Below, in pieces: positions 10,691-23,811 of a DNA stretch of 64,000 nucleotides. Origin of the DNA: Raphanus sativus (taxonomy: Eukaryota; Streptophyta; Magnoliopsida; Brassicales; Brassicaceae); assembly GCF_000801105.2 (NCBI RefSeq), contig NC_079514.1, positions 23,972,293-24,036,292 on the forward strand. The letters are read 5' to 3'. Position numbers and translations under genes: made by a program. Positions within the stretch are counted from its first letter, which is position 1; each line of letters begins with the position of its first letter. The notes beneath the pieces are model-generated. The model was given only the letters and a program-made list of their open reading frames with translations. It was not told the DNA's origin and made no database searches.

Positions 10691-12345
10691 CTTCAGTCCC
10701 CATGATAACTAAACTGAGCCCATATATATACTGAAGTTCCAGTTTGTAAAATAACAAATGTCTCTTCGAATACTGTTGATATTTAAAACTATTTAAAAGA
10801 TCAACAGACATTTAACTGTTGTTATACATCTTTTTGGTATGATTGATGTTATTGATTCGTTTTGGTTCTGTCAATATCATAATGTAAATGAACAATAAAT
10901 AAAGAAGTTATTATTACATACTAAATGATTAATTGAGAATAAAAATGATAGAAAAAAAAAATGATAGAATAAACTTGAACTCCATAACAGAAATTTAAGT
11001 AGTATTAAATATTGTAATATTTTTCACATTTGTGGCAAATTCATTTCAATTTCTTATCAGTAAAAGCCTTCTTGTTGATATGAGTATTTCTCTTTTCTTC
11101 TATCTTCCCGTGTGGAATGGAACACGATTGATTCTCAGTAAGGTTTTTGTTTGGATCTTCAAACTTTATCCTGCTAAGAATATCATCCAAAGATATTAAC
11201 CTACCTCGAATACGCCTCAAATAAGTCTTGAAATTCACCCAACTCACAGGAAGTTTCTCGATCAAACAGTTCACAACAAAAGTACTGCAAAAATAAATAC
11301 CCATTGTAGTCAAATCACAGCAGATTGTTTGAAATTGCTCAATTTGTTGAACAATAGGTTTATGGTAAAAAATCCGGAAGTGTAAGAATTTAGCAGTCAC
11401 AAAATGTTGACGCCTCATGAAATTTTGCTCTGTGATTCTTCTCCAACGATAACCACAACACTTTAGAAGTTTTTTCGTGAGAATATAATGCATAAAATGG
11501 ATCGATTAATTGGCCTAATATCACTCCTTCAGTCCCCATGATAACTAAACTGAGCCCATATATATACTGAAGTTCCAGTTTGTATAATAACAAATGTCTC
11601 TTCGTATACTGTTGCTATTTAAAACTATTTAAAAGATCAACAAACATTTAACTTTTGTTATATAGCTTTTTTGGTATGATTGATGTTATTGATTCGTTTT
11701 GGTTCTGTCAATATCATAATGTAAAATGAACAATAAATAAGGAAATTATTATTACATACTAAATGATTAATTGAGAATAATAATGATAGAAAAAAACTTG
11801 AACTCCATAACAGAAATTCAAGTAGTCTCATTGTAATATTTTTCACATTTGTGGCAAATTCATTTCAATTTCTTATCAATAAAAACATTCTTGTTGAAAT
11901 GAGTATTTTTCTTCTCTTCTAACTTCCCGTGTGGAATGGAAAACGATTGATTCTCAGTAAGGTTTTTGTTTGGATCTTCAAACTTTATCCTGCTAAGAAT
12001 ATCATCCAAAGGCGTTAACCTACCTCGAATACGCCTCAAATAAGTCTTGAAATTCACCCAAATCGCATGAAGTTTCTCGATCAAACAGTTCACAACAAAA
12101 GTATTGCAAAGATAAATACCCATTGTAGTCAAATCACATAAGATTGTTTGAAATTGCTCAATTTGTTGAACAATAGGTTTATGGTAAACAGTCCGGAAGT
12201 GTAACAATTTAGTAGTGGCAAAATGTTGACGCCTCATGACATTTTCTCTGTGATTCTTCTCCAACGATAACCACAACGCCTTAGAAGTTTTTTCGTGAGA
12301 ATATAATGCATAAAAGGGATTGATTAATTGGCCTAATATCACTCT
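10691..12345. repeat. tandem direct duplication, period about 836 bp
   Basis: Copy 1 (10691-11526) and copy 2 (11527-about 12345) begin with the same sequence (cttcagtccccatgataact) and stay closely similar to the end (ggcctaatatcactc). Both carry the same piece of a copia gag gene. Differences are scattered single bases and small indels, such as a shorter A-run and a missing block near 11828. Confidence 0.85.
11041..11530 (-). pseudogene. copia-type gag (UBN2) remnant, duplicate 1
   Basis: The minus frame encodes a UBN2-type gag segment: AKFLHFRIFYHKPIVQQIEQ, then FVVNCLIEKLPVSWVNFKTY and LISLDDILSRIKFED. This fits the pattern of copia gag proteins (IVxQVQEL, IIEKLPPxWxxFKxxL, LxVEDLxxRLRIEE). 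Gag forms the virus-like particle of the retrotransposon. It is partial, with its N-terminus missing at the duplication junction, and no pol region follows. Confidence 0.75.
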
Positions 12346-12560
12346 TTACAGATATAACCACCTTGGATCCACACCTCTTCACATGGAAGTATGACGACAT
12401 CAGTGTTACCAAGAGGATTAACTGGTTTATCCAGAAAATGTACTTGTCCAACTTCAAATGTGATAAATAAAATTGCATCTGGCGTTGCCAAATCCGGAAA
12501 TTCTTTCTGTCAAACTTGTTGGGAATTTTTGCTTCTGAAACATTACACAATTCATAAGTT
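11826..12560 (-). pseudogene. copia-type gag (UBN2) remnant, duplicate 2 with N-terminus
   Basis: The longer of the two copies. About 12550-12430 encodes an N-terminal piece (KIPNKFDRKNFRIWQRQMQF) typical of copia gag. The middle part matches duplicate 1. After an in-frame stop near 11860 a CHKCEK half zinc knuckle follows. Frameshifts near 12350 and 12430 separate these pieces. No protease, integrase or RT follows toward 11530, where the second duplication unit begins. Confidence 0.7.
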
Positions 12561-14409
12561 ATTTCCTTGTTAGTTGTGTCCCTTCGAACTTGTTATGATT
12601 CATCTACAAAAGAATAATTTATAAAACATAGTATCATCATAAGGATATTATAGAAACACAAGCGAGTAGAGAAATGAATGATAATGTTTAAAACAAATCG
12701 TACCATCAATAAGGAGAAAGAATAGTATACCACATACGTCAAAGGATTGATTTTATTTTGGAAGAAAAGCCGATTAATATATAGGGCAATTATGAGAAGG
12801 AAAAGCTTCCATTAGAAGATACACTTAAAAGGTTCAGCATAATTTAAGGTAAGCAAATATAACAAATTTTGGGTAATTCAATATTCTTCCAAATGTTTTT
12901 TAAAATATTACAGAATAAAGGTCCTTTAGAAAATCAGATTTTATAGACGGTTACAAAAACAATAATAGGTAGAGAAAACTAATAAATTCCATACAAAGAA
13001 GAGTATATAACAAAATTTAGGCCTATCCGGAAAATTAGTGGATTCAATATTATTGGGTACCTTAAATTGAACTCTCCCTTAGATTTGCTAAAATTATTGT
13101 GTAGATTGCCATATTTTGAGTTGAGAAACATTTAAGAGAAATAATACTAAGAAGAAAATATCTTAATCCTCGAAAATACATAATAATATTACTAGAACAA
13201 TGCACTATTTGTAAAGATGCAAAAAAATGAAGATTCGGCTAAGTTTTCTGAGATAACATGATATGTTTCACCACAAATTTTGAAAACAAATAGACGAAGA
13301 TCTCTCTTGCTCACATCATAATTAATTTCCTTTTTACTTCTTTGGCAAATATTTATCTGATGATCAGTTAGCTTCATATTTTCTTGATCCTCATAGTATC
13401 TAACATTCTCCTGCACTAAATAAAACATAAATCAATATGAAAATTGAATAGAATAAATTAGTTAAACTAATATATTAAAAACGACAATCAATGGAATGAT
13501 GATAGATCAATATGGATTGAAATTCATCCGAACCAGACAATCATTAAAAATGATTCTTAAAAATTACCAAATAACACACTTTGTTATTCATTTCCTTCTC
13601 AGTAGTTTGGTATTGTCGGTGAAGATTCACCTGCATTAGAAATGACGGATTAGTACACTAATTAAGAGCATAAAACATCAAAAATTAGTATCAGGAAGGG
13701 ATATCGATTAATTATGTTGAACGATAACTATACAAAAGAAATGTAGAGGGCAATGAAAAATATGTAATCTGTTGGAATGAAACTCGATTCATTATATAGT
13801 AAATATAATGAAAGTGAAAATTGCTTGAGAAGAATCACTTAATAGTTTAAAAGGAAATTTAACGAAACTTGCAAATATATTATAGGAATAATCGTGTATA
13901 GCATTCCTTACGTACCGACTTGACTTTTAAAATACAAAAACAAAATTTCAAATTATACGTGGGTACGAATCAACCAAATTATATATTTTTTTAAAATATC
14001 CAAACGACATTATATGGTCTTTCGTACCTTTAGCTAGAAACATAAAAAAAAACCTCAAATTGCACCATAACTATATGGAATACTGACCCCTTAAAACTAA
14101 ACCCTAAATGTATACAAACTAAACCATCAAAGTGCCATGGAACTTGGAAATTTAAATTGCATAAGATTGAAGGACTAAGCCATCAACAGTTAGAGAGCAA
14201 ACATGGATTAGAAGTTGTCAACAAATATTTTTTAGAAAACAATATTAAATTTTAAATAAAAGAAATTAATGTAGGAAAAAATCATTATTCAATCTTAAAG
14301 GTAAAAAATTTTAAATGTTGCAACAAAAACTCAACAAATCAAAAACAGCAAATTGTTGTTTTAGAAAGAACAACAATCTTTATTTCTCCAGTTTAATCAG
14401 TTTTGAAAC
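12561..14409. other. AT-rich intergenic, one weak Helitron-like trace
   Basis: No firm gene. A minus-strand frame at 13192-13428 contains RLFVFKICGETYHVIS, faintly like the start of the Helitron_like_N domain (YxFxxxGxxYHxIG). This is too short to call. The rest shows nothing. Confidence 0.35.
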
Positions 14410-16559
14410 TTATCGTTGGTCTTCAACAACAGCCGTCTGGTTACCATTCTTTGACTTTCGTGTCTGAACGTCCGCCAGATATGACTCAGAACAATCTTTA
14501 GCGCTTGTTGACTACAAAGACTGCATAAGGATTTTGTGTAAGTAAGAAATAATCATAATTTGAATCCAATAAATTTGATGTATAAAGAAATATAAAAAAT
14601 GTAATACCTTGGAGGAATTCGAGAGCCACTCATCGATAATGTCTTCATCATCCAAATCACAGTCCACAACAAATGGTCAGTTGCCAAACTTATTATTGTC
14701 GCCTTTGAGTGTGACCTTAAAAGAACTCTCTTCCCAACAATGGAATCAAGCAACTAGGGATAAACTGGAATGTGATCAAGCTGAATATAATACAAAAAAT
14801 ATTATCGGCAGATTTTCAGAGGAAATTTTCAGCAATTTGATCGAATATCAAAAACCTTGTCTGATCAGTATCTTCATGTCCAGGCACAACCTAATAATAT
14901 CTAAATACATAACAATATATTACATTGCAAATATTTTCTGCTTAATTTCTAATGCTAGAAAATAAAATAAAACATTTAGTAGATACCTCGGGAAAACCAG
15001 GTTAACATCCCCACACGTCTTACAATTGTACTTAGGTTGAATCACATCATCGTCCGAAAACTCACCATATTCCTGAACTTTAAGGTTGCAGCTTTTGCAT
15101 GTCCAATAATACCAGTTTTTAGAGGAATCAATCCCTTTGATGGTAACACGACAAATTGCTTTTCCAAACTACATGTAAAATATATTGTTTGTTATGATTA
15201 TGCAGAAAATATAATACATAAAATGAATTGCAAAAGAAAATCACATTATTCAATAAACTTACCGATGATGACTCTAAAATACCAGTTAAATCACTTCGGA
15301 CATCTATAGAATTACCATATGATATCTTGTTGAAAGCACCTTGTGTAATCATTTAATGATTACTAGGCAAATTATATTGTTAAAATAATAAAAAATAAAT
15401 AGTTATTAATTTATGATTATTCATGAATAAAAAATTCTTCCTAAAATGAAACTATTATAAAATTATCATTCATTAAATGGTATGATACCTATTTCTGAAA
15501 TTATCCGCATGTTCAGTTGTAGGATCAAACAATATCTTCGTGGCACTGAAAGCATTATATATGATTAGCTCGCCTATAAAATACCAAAGTAGAATTATAG
15601 AGTTTGAGTAAAATATTCTAAAGTAAAAATAAATATAATACTTTTGTAGGATTTCACAGACATTAAATGCATGACACATACAACAACCGAATCCATCTTC
15701 TTGGTAGTATAAGCAAATGTTCGTTTTGCATGTCCCCCCCCCCATAAAATACACTTAAGTGTAACCTCACTGGAAATCATTTTCTGTAAGATAATATATC
15801 TTTGATTAGAATATACGAATATAGACACTACTTACTTTGTATCACGCAAAATCAGTTGGAGTTTGGAAGAATTATTTGACTTCCCTTTTTTCTTCACTTC
15901 TTCAATGTTACCAACTTCAATGATTTGACGAATGACATCTATTTGTTACAAACATGAATGATTACCGAACTATAAATTTCTGGTAAAGCAATATTTTTTT
16001 GTATGAATAAATATGTAAAAATAAAAACAAATGTTACCTATCAATAGGTTTCTTTCGTATTTCCATCTAATATGTCACCAAAGTCAGTGAAATAATTTTC
16101 GTGTACATCAGCAGGAAAATCTGTCAACACTTTGGTCCTAGTTGTCCTTATGATAGCGAGTTTGTAAGGAAATGAACTGGTCCTCAACTCACCACCATAT
16201 TCTTTCAGACTGAATTCTTTTATTGATAACGCTTGACCTTAGTTTAGAAGATGTCTATGTTTCTGTACCAGATCATTCTCTATAGAAGCGTGCAACCTGG
16301 TATGCTGTTTTTATTTTAAAATAACAAAATCTTCAATAAGATGTGGTTGAACTTGATTTTACTATTATAAAAATAATAGATATTGGAATAATAAACTTAC
16401 AGATGAATCCACAAAGAATAACTCAATAGAGTTGCCGGATCTGAAGTTATACAAAATCCATCTATTGATGATCTTCACACGAATCTTTTTAGTCTCACTG
16501 GATGCTTCTAGTAAATTAACCGGAACGTAGGCCTGAACATTTCTTGCGACTATCGACAT
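14410..16559 (-). pseudogene. RPA70-like protein (DUF223 plus Rep_fac-A_C) pseudogene
   Basis: The most complete RPA1-like copy in the window, with introns. The start is at 16559 with MSIVARNVQAYVP, then IRVKIINRWILYNFRSGNSI (start of the first OB-fold). About 16250-16060 gives FPYKLAIIRTTRTKVLTDFP (end of that fold). About 15090-15005 gives the C-terminal zinc-ribbon with WTCKSCNLKV and YNCKTCGDVNLVFPR, a C4 site as in replication factor A C-terminal domains. Then FKVTLKGDNNKF and a tail ending DVQTRKSKNGNQTAVV with a stop at 14412-14410. RPA70 binds single-stranded DNA in replication and repair, and this divergent subfamily is spread by Helitrons. A frameshift or stop near 14690 and missing middle parts make it non-functional. 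Confidence 0.7.
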
Positions 16560-17815
16560 TTTGAAGGAGGACAGAGTAAAACGCTTTGGACGTAAATGAG
16601 AAGTATATATAAGTATCAGATAGCTTAACCTAGGAGACCGAAAAATATACCTTAGTATCTCATAGTTTCCTGTTGAAATAATTAACAATAAATATTGTAT
16701 CTTAACTACCATAATATTAGCAATATTTATACGATTGGATGAAAGTTTATAGTATATACCTTAAGATTTTATTATTTTGGAAACAAAACTAAAACAGATT
16801 TTCAAATCAAACGTGGTTACCAATCTAAAAAATTAAAAATTAAAGAAAATATCGGAATGACGTTACATCGTGTTTCGTACGTTTGGCTACAAACATAAAC
16901 CCTAAATCATATTTTGCCCTCACTCTATGGATACGAACCCTAAACTTTAAGAGTATACAACCTCTAAAAACAATGCATAAATCAAAGAACATGCAATTGA
17001 GAAATTGGAATTGCATAATATAAATCTTGTTTAACAAACCATATCATATATGGTTAAACAATAGAACATGCACCTTCAATTGTAAAAAAAGAATATAACA
17101 TGCATCATTTGCATTTACAGTAAGGTTTAAAATAATATGACATTAGAGCGCAATAACCGTAATGGCGCAAACCGAAATTAGAGGATATACAAACCGAGAT
17201 TAGAGGATATACAAACCGACATTAAAGTGAAACCAAGAACGATTTAAAATCGAGATTGATTTAAATCAGTGATTGAAAACATGTAACAAAAACATAATTG
17301 TAAAAGGATTAGTGATTGTTTAGCGAAACATTGAGTCAATCAAATTATAACGTTTTATTAACTCTAATGGCCAATAATAAAACACACACATCAGCATTGT
17401 AAATTAGTCTAATCAGCATTGTTAAATAGTGAGCCAATCAGATTATAACGATTTCACTTATGCGTTTTCTCAAATAATAGTATTATATATACTTGTGTCT
17501 ATTTCTTACAACTATAGCTTAGTTCGTGAGTGATTCTGTGGGATAGGCTAAACTACTTTAAAAACCATTGACCCGCTGCATATTTATGTATTTATGTTTT
17601 ATAGACAAAAATTACAATAATTTGGAGCAAACAAACCTAACTAACAGTTTTTTAATATTTATATTTTTTTTATTCTCTAAAGTATTGTTTTTAACATGAT
17701 TCACAGTAAATTCTTTTCACAAATTGAAGAGAAAATCGATTCTTGCTATCGGATTAAACTCCTGACTAATGGGTGTAAATCTGTTATAGTATTAACCACA
17801 TCTGACTAAGGGTCT
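16560..17815. other. intergenic, no recognised gene
   Basis: AT-rich. Short local repeats occur near 17155-17230 (accgagattagaggatatacaa twice) and 17330-17460 (gagtcaatcaaattataacg / gagccaatcagattataacg). Nothing coding is seen. Confidence 0.45.
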
Positions 17816-18620
17816 GACTGGTTCAAACACAGCGGTTGCGGGTACGGGAATTTGCGGATGAAGGTGATTGCGGTTTCAAGCGTTATTAAGCATTTTGTAT
17901 GACTGACACAACATTTGAAAATTGTTGCGTTTGCGGGATATTTGGGACTGGTTAATTATAATAAATTACAGCGGTTTAATAATAAATTACCAATATCAAC
18001 ATATTTATAACATTATAAATATAAAAACATAATATTGTAATAAAATATAATAATTATTAATATGATATGATTAATAATAATATTATATTTATTTATTTTT
18101 TAAATTAGTTGAAATTTATAATTTTTAATAATATTTGTTTTGAAGATTTATAATAAAACTTTTAAAAGAATATTTTGTTTTGTTTTATATATCTGTATAT
18201 CTTTATATATGTATGTATATTAATTTAAATTCTAATGAGTAGTTAATTTAATTTTTTATAATACAAATTATGATAATTTTTGTTAATTTAAATTAATATA
18301 TAAAATATGTATATATATTTTATCTATAATATTTCCATCTTAAAATTTTATTAAATAATTATCTATGTATATAAATTGGTCTCACAATTTTATTTCAAAA
18401 TATTTGACGTTCTTATTATTCTAGGTAGGCTTTAATATCATTTGAACTTTCTGACCAATTACAAAATACTAATTTTTTTTTATTAGTTGAACTAGTTTTA
18501 TTTAATAATATTTTATGTAACCAAATAAATTGTATAAAAGTTGTATTTTTTTAATCTTTATGGAAAAACCTTAAAAACCACCTAAAGCGATACAGAGACA
18601 GCGTAAAAGTAAACCGGGTT
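17816..18620. mobile_element. truncated hAT-like non-autonomous element
   Basis: The left part (ggtctgactggttcaaac, then agcggttgcgggtacggg) looks like the GC-rich end of a Brassicaceae hAT-type element. It is followed by several hundred bases of AT-rich filler and a second GC-richer patch near 18580-18620. A matching right TIR and an 8-bp duplication were not found, so this is a degraded copy at best. Confidence 0.3.
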
Positions 18621-18993
18621 TTTAAGTATCTCTCTTTTGAATCTTGATTCAAAAATTTTATGAAGTTATAAACATGTATGATATAATGGTGAGAAAATAT
18701 GTAGGGTGTTATTAGAATATAAAAATATAATGATCCACGTCTAAATTATACTCACAATTCATATATGAAACTGTTTATCACAATTAATCTAACTACATTA
18801 AATAAGTGTACTTTTATATTTTAAAACTTTTACGAAGAAGAATATGAAAATTTAGTTATACACGTCTAAATGAAAAACTCACAATTCATACATGAAACTT
18901 GTTGATAACAATTTGTCTATGCAAATTAGAATGTGCGTGAGAAAAATTATCCACAATATGAACTAACATGCATATATGATTTAAATGATACAA
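18621..18993. other. AT-rich intergenic
   Basis: Contains an imperfect duplication: cacgtctaaat...actcacaattcata...atgaaact occurs near 18735-18770 and again near 18860-18900. No gene. Confidence 0.4.
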
Positions 18994-19365
18994 TCTTCTA
19001 TACTATTAAAACACAAGACCCTTTTTTGAGATGCTCTTGGGTTTTGAAAGTATTTACAAAGGAACACCACTGGTTTATTTATAAGCTATGTTTTTAATTA
19101 AATGTTTTTTTTTTTTTTTTCCAGTTCCCAAATATTTTGTGATGAGTATTTCGTAAATTTAAAAGGTGTGTTATCTTCTACGATTTGTTTAGCTTACTGG
19201 CGATGAGGAGGCCACTTTTCAAGGAGAAAATATTTCCCTTTATTTTGGCATATTTAAGCTCTGTGAGGTTTCTTTTGAGGTGTCCATCAAAGTACATGTG
19301 ATCTACGGTACTTTAAAGATTTTTATTGTGGTTTTCTTCCAGATCAATGAGATCATGGGTAGGTT
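18994..19365 (+). mobile_element. Helitron 5' terminus and proximal body
   Basis: A|TCTTCTATACTATTAAAACAC at 18994 is a typical Helitron 5' end. The following sequence (gacccttttttgagatgc, then ataagctatg and ttttaattaaatg) is shared with 30296-30385, so both derive from one family. The body continues at 24086 after the copia insertion. The 3' end was not found. Confidence 0.65.
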
Positions 19366-19635
19366 TAAAGTCGATAGAACTCTGTTTCTCTTCTCTGTAT
19401 ATTGCTCTGTTTTAATAAAACGTTTGCCTTTGTTTTATTAATCTTTCTTAAACTTTCTTTTCTCTTATAAAATTACAACTTAGCTTTGATCTCTATATAT
19501 AGTTGATAGGATCCTTATCTTAACCTATTACAACTTGAACTAGGAGACTTATCTTTAATCCTAATCCTATTAGTACTTGTTATCCAACTTCACTTTAGGA
19601 TAACTTGTTGTCTAAGCAATGAAGCTTATCCAACA
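19366..19635 (-). repeat. copia 3' LTR (left copy)
   Basis: On the minus strand it runs TGTTGGATAAGC...CGACTTTA. A TATA-like CTATATATAG lies near 19491-19502. Compared with the right LTR there are two substitutions (near 19471 and 19577) and one extra T near 19581. The stop codon of the RNase H frame (19628-19626) lies inside this LTR. Confidence 0.95.
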
Positions 19636-22600
19636 TTCACCCTCTTAAGCTTCATTGAGTCTTGAGTTAAGTTTTGTACGCGTATCTTCTCCCTCATCTC
19701 CTTGAACTGTATCTTCGCCAAGGCCTTTGTAAGTACATCTGCAAGTTGCTCCTTGTCAGGGACGTGTTCAACATCGAGTTGATCATTCTCAATGCATTCC
19801 CGTATGAAATGGAACCTCTTGTGGATGTGTTTGCTTCTTCTATGAAAGACCGGATTCTTAGTTAACGCGATAGCTGACTTATTGTCGATTCTGATCAAAG
19901 TCTTCTCTCCCTTTCTTCCTGTAATCTCGCTCATCAATTCTTGAAACCAAATGGCTTGCTTAGCAGCTTCTGTAGCGGCAACGAACTCTGATTCAAGATG
20001 AGAGAGCAACTATCTCTTGCTTTTGCGAACACCAACTGATAGGTGTATCTCCAAAGCAGAACAAGTGACCAGTAGTGCTCTTACCATTGTCCATGTCAAT
20101 GTTATGACTACTGTCGCTATAGCCGACAAATTTCTTAGTTCCTCCCTTCTTATATACCAAGCCAAAGCCAAGAGTTCCTCGCAAATATCTTAAGACTTGC
20201 TTAAGAGCTTCCCCATGTGATTTACGCGGAGAATGCATGTATCTGCTGAGTACTCCGACTAAGAAGGCAAGGTCAGGTCTTGTATGGAGGAGATATCTAA
20301 GACAACCAATCCTTCTCCTATACACAGTTGCATCTATTTCTGGTTCTTATGTTGCTTTAGACAGCTTAAGACCAAACTCCATAGGTATTAGTGTACGATT
20401 GCAAGTATCCAAACCTGCTTCTTCCACTATACGCTTTGCATACGCTTCTTGCTTGATCTCTATTTCATCTTGCACTTGTCTTACTTCAATACCGATATAG
20501 TAACTTAACTTCCCGAGATCAGACATCTCAAAACTCTTTGACATAGATGTTTTAAATTCTTTGATCACTGCAAGCGAGTCGCCTGTAATGAAAATATCAT
20601 CTACATAAATAGCTACGATCAGAAGTGACTCTCCGTCCTGTTTGGATATACGGAACTTTCCTTTGAGCACTTTTTTAAACTTCAAACCTTTCAATATCTG
20701 ATCTAACTTCGTGTTCCAAGCTCTTGGAGCTTGTCTCAGACCGTATAAAGCCTTTGATAATTTGAAAACCTTATGTTCTTCTCCCTTCTTTTCAAATCCT
20801 TCGGGCTGAGAAACATACACGTCCTCGTTTAGTTCTCCGTGAAGAAACGCAGTTTTGACGTCCATGTGATGAATCTCCCATTGATTCGCAGCAGCTAGTC
20901 CGGTTAAGAGTCTGATTGTCTCAAGTCGAGCTACTGGAGCGAATGCTTCTTCAAAATCAACACCTAGTTCTTGAACATATCCTTTTGCTACAATCCTAGA
21001 CTTAAACTTGTTGATCGTACCGTCTGCGTTCCTCTTGATCTTAAAACCCACCTAAGTCCAATGACTTTCACTCCTGGTGGGTTTTCAATCAATATCCAAG
21101 TCTCATTCTTATTAATAGAATTGATCTCGTCTGAGCAGGCATCCCTCCAACGTTTGTCTTTTCTTGCTTCCTTTTAGTTGATCGGTTCGTCATTAAGGAT
21201 GAGGAGTAGCATCTCACATTCAGTATCTGCGATCATAACATAATCTTTGAGATGAGTAGGAGGTCTAGTCTCTCGAGTTGATCTTCGTAGTTCGGGATTG
21301 GAAACAGGCTCTGTTTCGGTCTCTGTTCCGACAAGCTCTGTTTTCTCTGTTTCTTCTTCAACTTGAACCTTGCTTCCTTGTTGGTTATTAACAGTGAACG
21401 GACCATAGCCTTCATCATTAGTAACACCCCAAGACAAGTTAAACATTCCCGAATCTCTGCTTTCCACTTGATTATCAACTTGCTTTACTCCCTTCCAATT
21501 CCAACACGAGTCTTCTGAGAAAATCACATCTCTACTTACCGTTATCTTTCTCGTACTTGGATTATAAAGCCTGTAAGCTTTAGTTCCTGGTTCGATGCCG
21601 AGATGAACTAGAGCTTGCGATCGATCATCAAGCTTCTTGAGATGAACAGAATCAACCTTTGCGTGTGCCACACAACCAAAGACTTTCATGTGACCAATAC
21701 TTGGCTTTCTTCCTCTTAAGCTCTCGTATGTAGTCTGATCTTTTAAGGCTCGTGTAGGCACTCTGTTTATCACATATTTTGCATGTCTGACCGCTTCACC
21801 CCACATATAATTTGGTACTTCTTTTGCTTTCAACATACTTTGCGTCATCTCCATCATAGTACAATTCCTTCTTTCGACGACGCCATTTTGTTGAGGTGAA
21901 TAAGGGGCTGTAAGATGACGCCTTATCCCATTACTGCTACAGAACTCCATGAACTCGTTTGAGGTGAACTCACCTCCCCTATAAGTTCGCAACGTCCTTA
22001 TCTTCTTGTTAACATCCTTCTCGACAAACAACTTGAAAGCTTTAAATCGTTCAAAAGCTTCACTTTTATCCTTTAATAATATATACCACATGTACCTTGT
22101 GCAGTCATCTATTATTACGAATATATACCTATTGCTTGCGACTGTGGCTGGTGATATTGGACCACATAGATCAGCATGAAGGAGGCCAAGAGCTTCTGAT
22201 GATCTAAAAGTCGTAGCTTGAGGGAAGGACAACCTTGTCTGTTTACCAACTAAACACGAGTCACAGAGTTGATTATCTCCTTTAATCTCTGGTAAACCAA
22301 CTACCATCTGCTTAGTAGACATAGCTTTCATGGTCTGGAAGCTAATATGTCCGAGTCTCGCATGCCATCTCCATGGTACTTCTTCAATCTTTGCATGTAG
22401 ACAGGTCGGTTTGCTGACTTTGAGACCTAACTTGTACAGACGGTTTGGTCCTCTTTGTACTTTTGCAAGTAACCTTCCATTATGATCTTTCATTGTGAGA
22501 TAATCCTCTTTCATTCTTATGTCACAACCCTGTTCCGTAGCTTGACCCAAACTTATTATGTTGCTCTTAAGCTCAGGAAGATAGTAGATATCGGTAAGGA

Positions 22601-23754
22601 GTTTCTGTTCTCCGGTCTTAACTTCAAACAAGATGGATCCTTTACCATCAATGTTGATATAGGAACCATCTCAAAATCTAACTTTCCCTTTTATCTTCTC
22701 ATTGAGCTCTGAAGAGAATGATCTTTCACCATTCATATGATTACTGCCACCGTTGTCTAGGTACCGAACTCCTTCTTCATTCTTGTCTTTATCAAGTGAC
22801 TTGAGCGTTATCCTTTCTTCATTAAGCAAGACGATTTCATGCATAAGTAAAGCAATGTCTGCTTTTTTCTGTTTCTGTAACGTTTAACTCTTGATCATCC
22901 TGTTTCTTTTCAGAACAAACCGAAGCAAAGTGACCCTTCTTCTTGCAGTTGAAGCACACAATCTGTGAGTAGTCTCTTTTCTCTTTGTTCCTCTCCTGTG
23001 AATTGCCCCTACCACAGCCTCTGCCTCTGTTTCCACGACCACGACTCTGGTTCTGTCCTCTTCCTCTCCCTCTCGAGTTATCTTGCTGTTCAAACGAGTT
23101 GGAGCTAGAGTACAGAAGGTTTCCTTGATGACTCTGAGATTCTTGAGCTTCTTTAAGCTTAATGCGTTCTTCAAAAGCTTTGAGTCTACCAATGATATCT
23201 TCGTATGAAATCGTATTCAAGTCTAGCATTTGTTCCAGTGATGCTGACATATGAATGTATTTCAAAGGTAGACTATCAAGAAACTTCTTTACAACCTTGT
23301 GTTCTTCAATGCTTTGTCCTAACGAGGCCCCCTTTGAAGTGAGTTCAGTTATCTTCCCAGAGAAAGCATCAATCGTATCTGAGTCGCTGATTCTTAGTCG
23401 ATCAAATTCGTTTGATAAGGTCTGTAGTCGAGCAGTTCTTACACGTTCTGCACCAAGATTCCTTGTCTTAATAGCCTCCCAAATTTCCTTAGGCGTGTCG
23501 TCTTCACCGATTTGCAAAACCAAGTTCTCTGGTAAGCTTTGAAATAGTAATGCAGTCGCCAGGTCATTCTTCTCATCTTCTTTACTTCCAGGATCGATTG
23601 CATCCCAGACCTTATGAACCTTAAGAAGTACTTTCATTCTTTTAGCCCAAAAAGTGTAGTTAGTCGTATTCAACATAGGACAGACGACAGTGCTGGGAAC
23701 AGCTTCTCTTTGTCCCAAAGCCTTTGCGTCTATCACCGCCTTTGAATCCGCCAT
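19626..23754 (-). pseudogene. copia gag-pol polyprotein, multiply disabled
   Basis: The frame opens at the ATG at 23754. Gag: UBN2 region, RGRGRGQ-type arginine/glycine stretch and zinc knuckle CFNCKKKGHFASVC. Protease active site YLDNGGSNHM. Integrase: HARLGH...CDSC zinc site, first catalytic Asp in LHADLCGP and PYSPQQNGVVERRN with the Glu-proximal motif. [12 protein letters not shown] with the catalytic YVDD. RNase H and the SKHIHKRFHF tail complete it. Lesions seen: an A-run of 6 instead of 5 at 22863-22868 (frameshift), TGA near 22674, integrase TDRGGEF changed to TYRGGEF near 21983 (second catalytic Asp lost), TAA near 21175, one T lost near 21055, TAA near 20347, two bases lost near 20003. 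Family proteins assemble particles and copy and integrate the element. This copy could move only with helper proteins. Confidence 0.93.
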
Positions 23755-23797
23755 AGCTGCCACGTATCAAGCTTGCACAGAAACGATAATAACCATT

Positions 23798-23809
23798 GCT
23801 CTGATACCA
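23798..23809 (-). other. copia primer binding site (tRNA-Met type)
   Basis: On the minus strand TGGTATCAGAGC follows two bases after the LTR end. It is complementary to the 3' end of initiator tRNA-Met, the usual primer for copia minus-strand synthesis. Confidence 0.9.
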
Positions 23810-23811
23810 AA

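Noticed and set aside
13192..13428. Possible Helitron_like_N domain
   Set aside because: Only about 16 residues look similar, with no continuation in any frame. Noted in the gap entry, not called.
15735..15743. Run of nine C as a functional element
   Set aside because: A lone homopolymer, similar to the C-run at 43591-43600. Likely slippage with no other signal.
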